This document shows, in pieces, positions 44,767-56,226 of a stretch of 64,000 nucleotides of DNA. The translations under genes were made by a program, and so were the position numbers. Under the pieces are notes generated by a model that worked only from the letters and a program-made list of their open reading frames with translations, made no database searches and was not told the origin of the DNA. The DNA lies in the NCBI GenBank assembly GCA_036924855.1, contig JBAGRP010000001.1:2666001-2730000 (forward strand). Direction: 5' to 3'. Origin of the DNA: Nitrobacteraceae bacterium AZCC 2146 (GTDB lineage: Bacteria > Pseudomonadota > Alphaproteobacteria > Rhizobiales > Xanthobacteraceae). Positions within the stretch are counted from its first letter, which is position 1. Every line of letters starts with the position of its first letter.

Positions 44767-44797
44767 AAAACATCGCGCGGAGGTGTTCCGCGCGATG
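44767..44797 (-). terminator. Terminator of ftsH
   Basis: CATCGCGCGGA (44771-44781) and its complement (44787-44797) with a five-base loop. On the minus strand the stem is followed by TTTT. It is 20 bases past the ftsH stop. Confidence 0.8.
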
Positions 44798-44816
44798 CAT
44801 CAAACGATCCACAAGC

Positions 44817-46734
<1,918 letters not shown>

Positions 46735-46963
46735 CGATCTTCCTTCGTCGCCGCGCGGATCGCGGCCTTATTCCCTTGGGTCGCCTCAAGGACGTCACCC
46801 TGGGTCGGTTGGGTACAATCTAGGTGCGACTGGGGGCGCTGCCAAGGGAACTGGAATGGACTATTTAACGCATGTAGACTGACTTCCGGTTCAAATAATG
46901 GCGGCAATTAGCGGGTTTTCCCACGGTAGTTAAGACATCGCGCGGCCCGGACCGCGCTTTGCG

Positions 46964-47995
46964 TCAATCCGTTCGACGGCGGCGCGGCGGCGCCGGCGCG
47001 ATTTGCAGTCGATCCTGGGTGAGGCTAACCAGCGCGCCGGCGAGCGTCTGCTTCAGCCGGATACCTTTTCCGCCTACTGCCATGGCCTCATCCATCGCCG
47101 ACAGCAGCGTTTCCACCTTGCCGAGTTCGGCCGGGCCCTCATGGCCGACCTTGTTGATCATGCGCAGCAGGAGCCGGACCCGGATTTCCTCCGCCAGCGT
47201 GGCAAAGGCTTTGGCGTCGATGCCATCGCTCGATTCGCCCTGGCCACGCAGCGCGAGAAAACGCTCGGCGCCATCGACCAGCAGTTCCAGCGCCGCATTG
47301 GCTCGCGCCAGCCGCGTCGCCAGCCGGGCCAGATTGCGAGAATCGAAGCCCTCGGCCGAAAGCGCCGGCATCAGCGCACGGAGACGAGGCCGGGCAAAAT
47401 GGGGGTCGTGGTTGGTCGGATCGATGGCGAATTCGACCTTCGCTTTCTTCAGCGTTGCGATCAGCTGCGCCTTCGGGACGGCGAGGAACGGCCGCGCCAG
47501 CACCACGCCGTCACGCTCCGATTGCCGCGCCATCGCCGCGAGCCCCGCGATGCCGCTGCCCCGCGCCATCCGCATCAGGAGCGTCTCGGCCTGATCGTCC
47601 CGCGTATGCGCGGTGAGAACGTGAGTTGCGCCGCCGGCCCGCGCGGCCTTGGCGAGCAGCCGATAGCGCGCCTCCCGCGCCGCCGCCGGCAGGCCGGTTT
47701 TCGGCTTGGCGCCGATCCAGCGCAGCGTGCGATGTGGCAGTTCGAGGGAGGTCGCCAGCCGCTTGACGTCGCGCGCCTCGCGGGCGGCTTCCGGGCGCAA
47801 GCCATGATCGACGGTGACGGCGATGAGATCGGGGCCGCGCTTCAGGGCGCGGCGCCAACGTGCGGCGAGCCACATCAGCGCGATCGAGTCAGGGCCGCCA
47901 GAGACGGCCAGAATCAGCGCCGGCGCCGTTGCCCAGTCGGCGAACAGCTGCTTGGCGTGCCGGGCCGAGATCGGCGAATGGTCGTCGTCAGGCAT
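46964..47995 (-). CDS. tilS: tRNA(Ile)-lysidine synthase
   Basis: TilS adds lysine to C34 of tRNA-Ile(CAU), so that it reads AUA; it is essential in most bacteria. 343 residues with the PP-loop SGGPDS at 32-37 and the following helix. HTRDDQAETLLMRMARG is at about 133-149. The C-terminal part is short compared with E. coli TilS, as often in alphaproteobacteria. The ATG at 47995 is clear. It lies between cpoB and ftsH on the same strand, the order found in relatives. Confidence 0.95.
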   Translation of the reverse strand: MPDDDHSPISARHAKQLFADWATAPALILAVSGGPDSIALMWLAARWRRALKRGPDLIAVTVDHGLRPEAAREARDVKRLATSLELPHRTLRWIGAKPKTGLPAAAREARYRLLAKAARAGGATHVLTAHTRDDQAETLLMRMARGSGIAGLAAMARQSERDGVVLARPFLAVPKAQLIATLKKAKVEFAIDPTNHDPHFARPRLRALMPALSAEGFDSRNLARLATRLARANAALELLVDGAERFLALRGQGESSDGIDAKAFATLAEEIRVRLLLRMINKVGHEGPAELGKVETLLSAMDEAMAVGGKGIRLKQTLAGALVSLTQDRLQIAPAPPRRRRTD

Positions 47996-48044
47996 GAGCG
48001 TCGGAAAACCGGTTGCCGCCCCGGATCGGGTCCGGAGCCCTGCT

Positions 48045-49031
48045 CTAGCACTTAACGCGTTTTTGCTCGCGGTCCACCGCCTGTTTCACGCCGGCTGAAG
48101 CCCGCGGATATTTCCGCAGCACCTCGCCGAAGGCCGCGCAGGCGGCTTCCTTCTCCTTCAGCGCCGCCAGCGACTGGCCAAGCCGCAGCAGCGCATCCGG
48201 GGCCTTCGCCGAAGTATCGAACTTGGTGGTCACGCCGAGGAAGGCTTCGGCGGCATCACGATAGCGCTGGCGCTGGAAGAAGCTCTCGCCGAGCCAGTAC
48301 TGCGAATCCGCGATCTGGGGATCGCTGGGATATTTTTGTGCGAAGTTGCGCATGGTCTCTTCGGCCAGCGCATAGTCGCGGCGCTGCATGTAGCCAATCC
48401 CAAGGTCGAATTCGTCCTTCGGCGTCGCACCTGGCGGCAGAGTGGTCAGACCCGCGCCGGCGCCGGGATCGCGCGGCAGCGGTGCAGCTCCGGCACGAGG
48501 GCTGACATTGTTGAGTTCGAGCGGCTCCCCTGCCCCGCGGCCATTCGGCGCGCCGACTGGCGCATTGGCCGGCACCGGCAACTGACCACCGCCGAGCGCC
48601 CGCGGTGCGCCAGGGGCGGTCAGGTTCGCGTTGGGATCGAAGGCATCGTTGCGGCGACCACCCCGCGGCGGGGGCGCGGGATCCTGTGCGATCGGCGCCG
48701 GAGCGGCGATCTGCTGGTCGTAAACCTGTGGCTGAACGGGTTGCCGAGGGGCCGGTCCGGGTTGAACTGGCGCCGCCGCGACGCCCGGGCGAGCATTGCC
48801 GGCCGGCGGTACCCCTGCCTGCAACTGCCGGAGCTGCTCTTCAAGCTGGCGATTGCGGAACTGGAGTTCCTCGTTCTGCCCCGTCAGCTGGCGCAACTGG
48901 CCTTCGAGCTGCTGAACCCTGACTTCCGGATCGACGTCATCGGTCTGCGACTGCGCGAAGGCCTGCGACGACAGCGCCAGCGCCGCGGACATCACGGCCG
49001 CACGCACGAGCATATGGAATTGGGATGACAT
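48045..49031 (-). CDS. cpoB: Cell division coordinator CpoB (YbgF, Tol-Pal associated)
   Basis: CpoB couples Tol-Pal with PBP1B during constriction. 328 residues. Signal peptide 1-26 (MSSQFHMLVRAAVM... ending AFAQ), then a coiled coil (about 33-70, QLEGQLRQLTGQNEELQFRN), a Pro/Gln-rich linker, and a C-terminal TPR region with FDLGIGYMQRRDYALAEETM and WLGESFFQRQRYRDAAEAF. The ATG at 49031 has AGG at a suitable distance; an ATG ten codons upstream is possible. Follows pal on the same strand across a terminator hairpin. Confidence 0.93.
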   Translation of the reverse strand: MSSQFHMLVRAAVMSAALALSSQAFAQSQTDDVDPEVRVQQLEGQLRQLTGQNEELQFRNRQLEEQLRQLQAGVPPAGNARPGVAAAPVQPGPAPRQPVQPQVYDQQIAAPAPIAQDPAPPPRGGRRNDAFDPNANLTAPGAPRALGGGQLPVPANAPVGAPNGRGAGEPLELNNVSPRAGAAPLPRDPGAGAGLTTLPPGATPKDEFDLGIGYMQRRDYALAEETMRNFAQKYPSDPQIADSQYWLGESFFQRQRYRDAAEAFLGVTTKFDTSAKAPDALLRLGQSLAALKEKEAACAAFGEVLRKYPRASAGVKQAVDREQKRVKC

Positions 49032-49137
49032 GTTTGCCTGATAAATGAAATTTCGCGCCATATCGAAAGCGCACCACATTGAGAGCTTCACTACGCCGAA
49101 AATGTGACTTTCGACAGCAGCAAACGCAGCGGCTCAA

Positions 49138-49170
49138 ACAAAAACGGCGCCTGCCCGAGGGCAGACGCCG
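49138..49170 (-). terminator. Terminator of pal
   Basis: An imperfect hairpin (49145-49154 with 49160-49170, GGCGCCTGCC side) followed on the minus strand by TTTTT-rich sequence to 49138. It sits between pal and cpoB, so cpoB may have its own promoter or depend on read-through. Confidence 0.7.
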
Positions 49171-49193
49171 GTGTCTTGGTATCAAAGCTTCGC

Positions 49194-49688
49194 TCAGGCG
49201 CCGGCGTTCAGCACGGTGACGGCGCGGCGGTTCTGCGACCAGCACGAGATGTCGTTACACACCGCGACCGGCCGCTCCTTGCCATAGGAGATCGTCCGCA
49301 TCCGGCTGGCATCGATGCCACGCGAGGCCAGGAAGGTGCGAACCGACTGGGCACGGCGGGCGCCCAGCGCAATGTTGTATTCGCGGGTGCCACGCTCGTC
49401 CGCATGGCCCTCGATGGTGAAGGAATAGCGGTTGTACTGCTGCAGCCACTGCGCCTGCTTTTCCAGGGTGGCGATCGCCTGCGGCGACAGTTCGGTCTGG
49501 TCGCTCTCGAAGAAGACGCGGTCGCCGACATTGACGACGAAGTCCTGCTGGCTGCCCGGCGTCGCAGCATTGGCCATCGCGCCGTCGGCCCCGAACGGGT
49601 TCTTGTTGGCGCAGGCGCCCATCGACAGCGCCACGGCAAGCACCGCAGCCAGTTTTAATCCCTGGAGGATACGCATCTGATGTTTCAT
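49194..49688 (-). CDS. pal: Peptidoglycan-associated lipoprotein Pal
   Basis: Pal is the outer-membrane lipoprotein that binds peptidoglycan and TolB. 164 residues. Lipobox LSMGAC gives a lipidated Cys at 26. The OmpA-like domain has VYFDS-type FFESDQTELSPQAIATLE, FTIEGHADERGTREYN (with the peptidoglycan-binding Asp and Arg) and SYGKERPV. The ATG at 49688 has GGAGG seven bases upstream. Its nearest tol-pal neighbours downstream are cpoB and tilS; tolB is 3.7 kb upstream. Confidence 0.97.
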   Translation of the reverse strand: MKHQMRILQGLKLAAVLAVALSMGACANKNPFGADGAMANAATPGSQQDFVVNVGDRVFFESDQTELSPQAIATLEKQAQWLQQYNRYSFTIEGHADERGTREYNIALGARRAQSVRTFLASRGIDASRMRTISYGKERPVAVCNDISCWSQNRRAVTVLNAGA

Positions 49689-49932
49689 TTCGGAGCCTCC
49701 ACGCTCACGCTTTTTCCAACTGATTACCGGTCTACAGGGCGTTGGTTAAGCGAACGTTCCGTCAACCTTGATGAGGTGTTGCCAAACCCGATCAAATGCC
49801 ACAGGCCGCCGAAAAGCAACCGCATGGTTAATGGGTTGCAAATGTGGCGCGATGGTGAAGGCGGTTCGCCGGAACGGCTTTTACTAACAGCAGCAGGCAC
49901 TAACGGCCGCAGCCTCTTGAAGAAGTTCGCGT

Positions 49933-50691
49933 CTAGATCCGGCCGCGGCCCATATTTGAGGCAGGTACGACGGCGACCGAGGAATCGATCGGGAACTCGG
50001 GGCCGCTGAGGGCCGGAGACGGATGCAGGCTATTGCGCTCGAACAGCATTCGCCGCTCGAAAAAGCTCGAACGGAAATACGGGTAGCGCGCAAATACCCT
50101 GTCACGCATGGCGGGAAAGTTCACCGCCATCAAAGCGAGCGGCTTGGTCAGCGTCGGATAAGGCCGCGGCGCGCAAAGCGACTCATGGAGAAAGACGCGT
50201 CGATAGAACGCCTGATGCTCGGACCGGGCTGTGGCCGTTCCGATGTCGGCGTTGAAATACGAACAAGCGACATAGGCAAGCCGCAACGTCATGTAGGGCA
50301 GATGAGTCAGCTTCTGGTGCGGTTCGGCCACGAAGCGATTGGGATCAACTATAATTCTGCCGCGGGCAAGTTCAGGCTTCAGGATATCGGGGAAGGCATC
50401 GACCGCTGGCGTATCCGGGTGCTCGGGCGTGGCCACGCTGATTCGCAATGAGCTGGCCAGCTGGCCATCCACAAAGACTCCGAACACCCAGGAATTCGGC
50501 GCCTCGTCAAACCGGTCCGTCAAGCGGCGATCCGACCGCGGCTCGATGGCGCCCTCATGAAGATAGGCGCGGTAACGCAAGCTGTAGATGGCTTCCTTCT
50601 CGGCTTCGGTTTCCGCCAGGCGGTAGTCGACCCGATCAAGAAGTTCGGTGCCGTGCCCGATGAAGCCACTTACTGTCTCAACCGCAGCCAT
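49933..50691 (-). CDS. FeeM-like N-acyl amino acid synthase family protein
   Basis: A 252-residue protein with GNAT-type fold sequence similar to the N-acyl amino acid synthase FeeM and to LuxI-type synthases. Residues 23-55 (VDYRLAETEAEKEAIYSLRY, then RAYLHEGA) and the following FGVFVDGQLASSLRISV fit that group, as does ILKPELARGRIIVDPNRFV (104-122). FeeM-type enzymes join an acyl-ACP to an amino acid, giving long-chain N-acyl amino acids. No catalytic residue is certain from sequence alone. The gene stands alone between pal and a GGDEF-EAL gene in the tol-pal region, which is unusual. Signalling or lipid function is inference. Confidence 0.78.
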   Translation of the reverse strand: MAAVETVSGFIGHGTELLDRVDYRLAETEAEKEAIYSLRYRAYLHEGAIEPRSDRRLTDRFDEAPNSWVFGVFVDGQLASSLRISVATPEHPDTPAVDAFPDILKPELARGRIIVDPNRFVAEPHQKLTHLPYMTLRLAYVACSYFNADIGTATARSEHQAFYRRVFLHESLCAPRPYPTLTKPLALMAVNFPAMRDRVFARYPYFRSSFFERRMLFERNSLHPSPALSGPEFPIDSSVAVVPASNMGRGRI

Positions 50692-50841
50692 TCTACGCCT
50701 TTCTTACGCGTACCCGAGCACCTGTGAAAGGTTAATGGTTTCCTAACATAAGTCAAAGAAGTGTGTTCATTAGGGTTAACTAACCGGGGAGAAACTTTCC
50801 GCTTCACGACGGAAACTATCGGAAACAGTTAGCTATTTCTG

Positions 50842-53178
50842 TCAGGCTATGGAGTGCGACGGCAACGTCTTTGGTTGTTGATCGTCCTGCTGGCGGCCGT
50901 GCGACGCATTCAACAACTGGCGCACACGCGTTGCCGGAACCGGACGACTGAACAGATAACCCTGCGCCTCGGTCACCGTACCATCGGCGCTGATCAGTTC
51001 GAGTTGCTCGTTGGTCTCGATTCCCTCGACCACCACCGACATGCCAAGATCGGCACTGAGCCTCGCCACGCCGCGCAGCAACGTCAGCGGACGATCGGTA
51101 TCGATGCCTTCGAGGAAGGAGCGATCGATCTTCACTTTCTGCAGCGGGAAGTTATGCAGATAGCTCAGGCTTGAATAGCCGGTCCCGAAATCGTCGAGCG
51201 AAATCCGGCACCCCGCCGCGTGCAACTGCGACAGCGCATCATGAGTCCACTGCGTGTTACGCAGCAGGGACGACTCGGTGATCTCGACTTCAAGGCGATG
51301 CGCCGGCAGGCCGGAAACTTCGAGCGCGTAACGCACTTCGCTCAGCACATCGCGCTGATGAAACTGTTGCGATGAAAAATTGACGGCGACGCTGACGGCT
51401 TCAGGCCACTTCATGCATTCGATGCAGGCCTTGCGCAAAATCCAGCGACCAAGGTCGACGATCAGGCCCATGTCCTCCGCGACCGGAATGATGTCGACCG
51501 GCGAAACCGTACCGCGGATCGGATGATTCCAGCGCAGCAAGGCTTCACAGGTCGAGATTCGACCAGACTTCAGATTGACGAGCGGCTGATAGTAAAGTTC
51601 GAAATCTTCATTGGCGAGCGCCTTGCGCAGATCGAGTTCGAGGACGCGGCGCGCTTCCACTGTCTGGGCCATCTCGTCGCGGAAGAAGCAAAACGTTCCG
51701 CGTCCCGAGGCTTTGGCACGATACAGCGCCATATCGGCATTCTTCAGCAGATTGTCGGCGCTAACGCCAGGCTGCGTCATCGCGATGCCGACGCTGGCGC
51801 CGATTTCGACCTGATGATTATTGACGTCGTAACGCTCGCTAAGCCGTTCGACGATGCGGCGCGCAAGATCGGCAGCATCGTGGTTGGTCTTGATACCGCG
51901 CTGGAAAACGACGAATTCATCGCCGCCAAACCGGGCAATGAAGTCATCAGCACGCAGCATTTCGCGCATCCGATCGGCGACCATGCAAAGCAACTGATCG
52001 CCGCAGGGATGGCCAAGCGTGTCGTTGACCTGCTTGAATTGATCGAGGTCGACAAACAGCAGCGCGGAGAGCGAGGCCGTATCGGCGCCCTTCAGCATGC
52101 GGCCGATTTCATTGCGGAAGCTGACGCGGTTCGGCAGACCGGTCAATTCGTCGAACCGCGCCATATGGCTGATGCGGGCCTCTGAATTGCGCCGCTCGGT
52201 GATGTCTTCGACCAGCACGACCGTGCCGCCGCCGACCATCGGCTGGAATTTCCAGGACAGCGCCCGTTCGTCCTCAAGCGCGTGGTCGAGCGTGGTGATT
52301 TCGGCAGCCTTCGAGCTTTCAATTTCGGCGACAATGGTCATACCGCTCACCGCGGAAACCGTGCCGGCGTTCACGAAAGCCGATATCACCTCGCGCAGAG
52401 TGGCGCCGCGATCAACGTGCTCGCCACCGCGGCTCATCATCTGATTGAAGCGATTGTTGATGACCGCTAGCCTGCCGTCCGCACCAAACATGCAAAGACC
52501 GTTCGGCATATTGTTCAGCGCGGTGTCGAATTGCCCCGCAAGTGCCGCGGCTCGTTCGGTTTCGGTCAGGGCCTTAACGAACATCCGGTGAAGATTGAGA
52601 TTGATCAGTCGAAGACCGATGAAGAATAACACCAGCAAGCCGGCCAAGCCGACATAGTAAGCATCGCCACGCATCGCCAAGGCAATCGACATCGGCGCGG
52701 TCGCGTTGATAATATGCGCCTGGATGATCAGGGGCCGACCGTAGTTGCGGCCAACGCTCGCCGCCGTATAGCCGATGGTCACCGAGGTACACAGCATGTG
52801 CGCCACTGGATCATCGCTGCCCAGCAGGACCACGAAACACCAGATGCCGAGCGAAGCGGCATAGAGGTCGGCTCCGACCTTATATCGTGGCTCCCACCAC
52901 GCTGCCCGCTCCGGCGTCAGCGGCCCGCCGCGCCGCTCGCGTTCGTAGTGATGCATCTGCACGGCACGAGCCACGCCGACGACGATGATCAGTCCGGCAC
53001 AAAGCCAGAGCCAGGGATTGCCGGTTTTCCAGACCGTCATGACCGCAGCAGCGGCCGCGCACACGGTGCCGGCGAAAACCGGCGCAGAATTCTGGAAGAG
53101 AGAATTGACCAACGCCGCGTAGATGCTGGGTGGCAGCACCGTCACGTCTTGGACTGTTCCGGGCTTAACCAGTTGCAT
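50842..53178 (-). CDS. Membrane-bound GGDEF-EAL cyclic di-GMP protein with PAS domain
   Basis: A 778-residue regulator. The N-terminal 195 residues have about five membrane helices; a PAS-like domain follows (about 215-330, FDTALNNMPNGLCMFG), then GGDEF (340-500) with RFGGDEF at 416-422 and an inhibitory RADD site five residues before it, and EAL (515-765) with CEALLRW at 544-550 and DDFGTGYSSL near 668. Both active sites look intact, so it may make and break c-di-GMP. The ATG at 53178 (MQLVKPGT) is chosen over a longer frame. Same strand as, and downstream of, tolB. Confidence 0.92.
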   Translation of the reverse strand: MQLVKPGTVQDVTVLPPSIYAALVNSLFQNSAPVFAGTVCAAAAAVMTVWKTGNPWLWLCAGLIIVVGVARAVQMHHYERERRGGPLTPERAAWWEPRYKVGADLYAASLGIWCFVVLLGSDDPVAHMLCTSVTIGYTAASVGRNYGRPLIIQAHIINATAPMSIALAMRGDAYYVGLAGLLVLFFIGLRLINLNLHRMFVKALTETERAAALAGQFDTALNNMPNGLCMFGADGRLAVINNRFNQMMSRGGEHVDRGATLREVISAFVNAGTVSAVSGMTIVAEIESSKAAEITTLDHALEDERALSWKFQPMVGGGTVVLVEDITERRNSEARISHMARFDELTGLPNRVSFRNEIGRMLKGADTASLSALLFVDLDQFKQVNDTLGHPCGDQLLCMVADRMREMLRADDFIARFGGDEFVVFQRGIKTNHDAADLARRIVERLSERYDVNNHQVEIGASVGIAMTQPGVSADNLLKNADMALYRAKASGRGTFCFFRDEMAQTVEARRVLELDLRKALANEDFELYYQPLVNLKSGRISTCEALLRWNHPIRGTVSPVDIIPVAEDMGLIVDLGRWILRKACIECMKWPEAVSVAVNFSSQQFHQRDVLSEVRYALEVSGLPAHRLEVEITESSLLRNTQWTHDALSQLHAAGCRISLDDFGTGYSSLSYLHNFPLQKVKIDRSFLEGIDTDRPLTLLRGVARLSADLGMSVVVEGIETNEQLELISADGTVTEAQGYLFSRPVPATRVRQLLNASHGRQQDDQQPKTLPSHSIA

Positions 53179-53379
53179 AAGCACGCGCCGTCTGTTCGAT
53201 TTCAACGCGGAATGATACCTGCAGGAGGTGAAGCTTTTCTGAGGGAATATCCTTACCAAGACATTGAGACGCGCGCTGAAACACGGAAATTGGCTTTATT
53301 TTCAGCGCACTAGGCAAGTGTTGCCGACCGCGTTTCAGCGCGATTGCCAGACCTTGGAGCCGTGATGTGAACGATCTGT

Positions 53380-54738
53380 TTACGATAACAGCGGCGACCA
53401 TGCGGGATCGGAGGCGAACCCGGGAGTCGGGACTTTAAGTTCGTTGCGTCCGGAAACGTCCACCGTGAATAGCGACGGGCCGCCGCTGCCGCCCGGATCT
53501 CGGAAGAACATGATGACGCGCCCGTTCGGCGCGAAGGTCGGACCTTCATTGTGGTAGCCGGATGTCAGCAGCCGCTCGCCAGAGCCGTCCGGCTTCATGA
53601 TGCCGATCGAAAACTGGCCGCCACCCTGCTTGGTGAAGGCGATGTAGTCGCCCCGCGGCGACCACACCGGCGTCGAATAGCTGCCGTCGCCGAACGAAAT
53701 GCGCTGCGCCGGCCCGCCGGTCGCCGCCATCGTATAGATCTGCGGCTTGCCGCCGCGATCGGACTCGAAACAGATCTTGGTGCCGTCCGGCGCATAGGAC
53801 GGCGAGGTATCGATCGCCGGCGTGTCGGTGAGACGGGTGGTGGATTTCGAGCGCAAGTCCATCACGAACAGGTTCGAGTTGCCGCCCTGCTGCAGACTCA
53901 TGATGACGCGCTGACCATCCGGCGAGAACCGCGGCGAGAATGACATGCCGGGAAAGTTGCCGACGATCTCGCGCTGCCCTGTCTCAATGTTGAACAGATA
54001 GACCCGCGGGTCGCCCTGGCCGAATTCCATATAGGTAATTTCCTGCGTCGATGGCGAGAACCGCGGCGTCAGCACCAGGTCGGCGCCGCGCGTCAGATAG
54101 CGTACATTGGCGCCATCCTGATCCATCAGCGCCAGGCGCTTGACGCGACGCTCCTTGGCGCCGGTCTCGTCGACGAACACCACACGGCTATCGAAATAGC
54201 CCTTTTCACCGGTCAGACGCTCGTAGATCTGGTCGGAGATGATGTGCGCGATGCGGCGCCAGTATTCCGGCGAGGTGAAATATTGCTGGCCGGTGAGCTG
54301 CTGACCGGTAGCGACATCCCAGAGCCGGAATTCAGCCTTCAGCCGCCCGTCTCCCTGGCGCGTCATGCGGCCGGTCACCAGCGCCTGGGCGTTGATGGTT
54401 TTCCAGTTCTGGAACTGCGGCGGCGCGTCGATATTGGTAACCTTCTCGATGAAGGCCGCCTGATCGATCGGCGCGAACAAGCCGCTGCGCTTGAGATTGT
54501 TGGTGATGACCTGCGCCACGCCGACGCCGACCTCGTTGTCCGACGCGCTGCCGGCGACGAAATTAGGGATCGCGATCGGCAGCGGCGCAACATTGCCTTC
54601 GGTGATCTGCACCCGCGCCTGGCCGAACGCCGTGCGCGCGCCCGTCCCCATCAACAGGCCGGTCGACGCCATTCCGGAAATGATCTGTCGGCGACTCGGG
54701 CGAAACAGCATGTCGGGCAATCCATTTTTGTCGGTCAT
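53380..54738 (-). CDS. tolB: Tol-Pal system protein TolB
   Basis: TolB is a periplasmic beta-propeller that links Pal to TolA. 452 residues. The N-terminus has [14 protein letters not shown] with twin arginines at 16-17 and an AFG-type cleavage site, so export may be by Tat rather than Sec. The N-terminal domain (about 40-180) is followed by WD-like propeller blades with [15 protein letters not shown] and SPRGDYI repeats. It follows tolA directly on the same strand. Confidence 0.95.
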   Translation of the reverse strand: MTDKNGLPDMLFRPSRRQIISGMASTGLLMGTGARTAFGQARVQITEGNVAPLPIAIPNFVAGSASDNEVGVGVAQVITNNLKRSGLFAPIDQAAFIEKVTNIDAPPQFQNWKTINAQALVTGRMTRQGDGRLKAEFRLWDVATGQQLTGQQYFTSPEYWRRIAHIISDQIYERLTGEKGYFDSRVVFVDETGAKERRVKRLALMDQDGANVRYLTRGADLVLTPRFSPSTQEITYMEFGQGDPRVYLFNIETGQREIVGNFPGMSFSPRFSPDGQRVIMSLQQGGNSNLFVMDLRSKSTTRLTDTPAIDTSPSYAPDGTKICFESDRGGKPQIYTMAATGGPAQRISFGDGSYSTPVWSPRGDYIAFTKQGGGQFSIGIMKPDGSGERLLTSGYHNEGPTFAPNGRVIMFFRDPGGSGGPSLFTVDVSGRNELKVPTPGFASDPAWSPLLS

Positions 54739-54787
54739 TGTTACAGGCTTTGCTTGATGTCTGCGATCGTCAGCAGTGCTGACGTCC

Positions 54788-55732
54788 TCATGACCGTCGC
54801 TCGGTGAACACGGGTTCGAAAAATTTCCATTCGTCGAAATAGGCTGCCGGCAGCTTGTACGGCTGACATTCGATGATCGCGCGCAACGCGCTCTCCTGAT
54901 AGACGCGGAAATACGGCGTCGATGGATTGCTGATCGACGCCGGCGTCGTCTCGAGCGAGCCGTCCTGCTTCAGCTTGACGCTGAAAATCGCCTCGGTCAT
55001 CTGCGCCTCGATACCACCATAGGGCTTCTTCCAGCAGCGTTCGACCTGCGACTTGAACATCGCGCCCCATGTCGCGGAATTGTCCGCAGCCTTGCCCTTC
55101 GACAGGCCAAGCGCCGCATTTGAATTCAGCGTATCGCCGGTCGCGGCCTGACGGCTCGGATCGCGCTTGTCGAGCAGCGCCGCGATCTTCGACTGATCGA
55201 AGGTGCGTTCCGGCTTCGGCTTGGGCGGTGTCGGCGGCGGAGTCGCAGCGGCCTGGGCCTGCGGCTTCGGCGGCGGTTTCTTCGGCTCTTCCTTCTTCAG
55301 GGCTTCCGCGATCGGATCGACCTTCGGCGGATCGGGCTTCTTCTCGATCGGCTTCGGCTCTTCCTTGGGCTTACTCTCGGCCACCGGCTTCGGCGGGTCG
55401 GGCTTCTTCTCCACCGGCTTTTCGACAGGCGTTGGCGGCGGAGGCGGCGGTGTCGTATCGGTCACGACCGGCGCCTTCTCGGTGATCTTGCCGATGGTGT
55501 CATCGACCGGCTTGGCCTCGGCGACCTTTTCGACCAGCGGCTTCGGCACGTCCTTCTTGCCGCTCTTCATGCCGGCAGTGACTTTTGCAAGCTGGTCGGC
55601 GGAGATGATTTCAACGGGAAGCGAGTCTTCCGGCATCGAGACGAAGGCCTTGGACGAGAACGATACCAGTCCCCACCCGATCACGAGGACGTGCAGAGCC
55701 ACAGACGCCGCGAATGTCTTGTCGACCTTCAC
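54788..55732 (-). CDS. tolA: Cell envelope integrity protein TolA
   Basis: TolA spans the periplasm between TolQR and Pal/TolB. 314 residues. One transmembrane helix (about 8-28, [20 protein letters not shown]), a long Lys/Pro/Glu-rich linker with [15 protein letters not shown] repeats (90-185), and a C-terminal globular domain with [13 protein letters not shown] and [18 protein letters not shown]. The start is a GTG at 55732, two bases after the tolR stop, with GGGGA upstream. Confidence 0.93.
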   Translation of the reverse strand: MKVDKTFAASVALHVLVIGWGLVSFSSKAFVSMPEDSLPVEIISADQLAKVTAGMKSGKKDVPKPLVEKVAEAKPVDDTIGKITEKAPVVTDTTPPPPPPTPVEKPVEKKPDPPKPVAESKPKEEPKPIEKKPDPPKVDPIAEALKKEEPKKPPPKPQAQAAATPPPTPPKPKPERTFDQSKIAALLDKRDPSRQAATGDTLNSNAALGLSKGKAADNSATWGAMFKSQVERCWKKPYGGIEAQMTEAIFSVKLKQDGSLETTPASISNPSTPYFRVYQESALRAIIECQPYKLPAAYFDEWKFFEPVFTERRS

Positions 55733-55734
55733 CG

Positions 55735-56187
55735 TCAGGTCCCCTGCTCCACCTCGGTCACCAGCGCCAGCCGCTTGAAGCCGGCGCCCGACAACTGCCC
55801 CATCACGCGAGCCACAGTGCCATAGTCCGCCTTCTTGTCAGCCCGCATGAATATACGCTCATCAAGGCCGCCACGGGCGTCGGTGATCGCCTTTAATTTC
55901 GGCACCAGATCGTTCATCGCCACCTCGGTGTCGTTGATGAAGATCTTGCCCTTGATATCGACGGAGAGCTGCAGCGGCGTCTTGTCCTGCTCGAGGCTCT
56001 TGGCCTGGGTCTGCGGCAGATCGAGCGGCACCCCCACGGTCAGCATCGGCGCCGAGACCATGAAGATGATCATCAGCACCAGCATGACGTCGACCATCGG
56101 GGTGACGTTGATCTCGGCCATGACGGAGGCACGACGACGTCCGCGTCGTCCACCGCCACCACTTCCTGAACCCAAATTCATGCCCAT
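55735..56187 (-). CDS. tolR: Tol-Pal system protein TolR (ExbD family)
   Basis: TolR is part of the proton-driven TolQ-TolR motor. 150 residues with one transmembrane helix (about 22-44, AEINVTPMVDVMLVLMIIFM) carrying the functional Asp of the family, and a periplasmic domain after it. The N-terminus is Gly/Arg-rich. A second ATG two codons downstream is possible. It follows tolQ by 40 bases and overlaps nothing. Confidence 0.95.
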   Translation of the reverse strand: MGMNLGSGSGGGGRRGRRRASVMAEINVTPMVDVMLVLMIIFMVSAPMLTVGVPLDLPQTQAKSLEQDKTPLQLSVDIKGKIFINDTEVAMNDLVPKLKAITDARGGLDERIFMRADKKADYGTVARVMGQLSGAGFKRLALVTEVEQGT

Positions 56188-56226
56188 GATCGGGTGCCTA
56201 CTTCAAGGTTCAAAGACTATCGCTCC

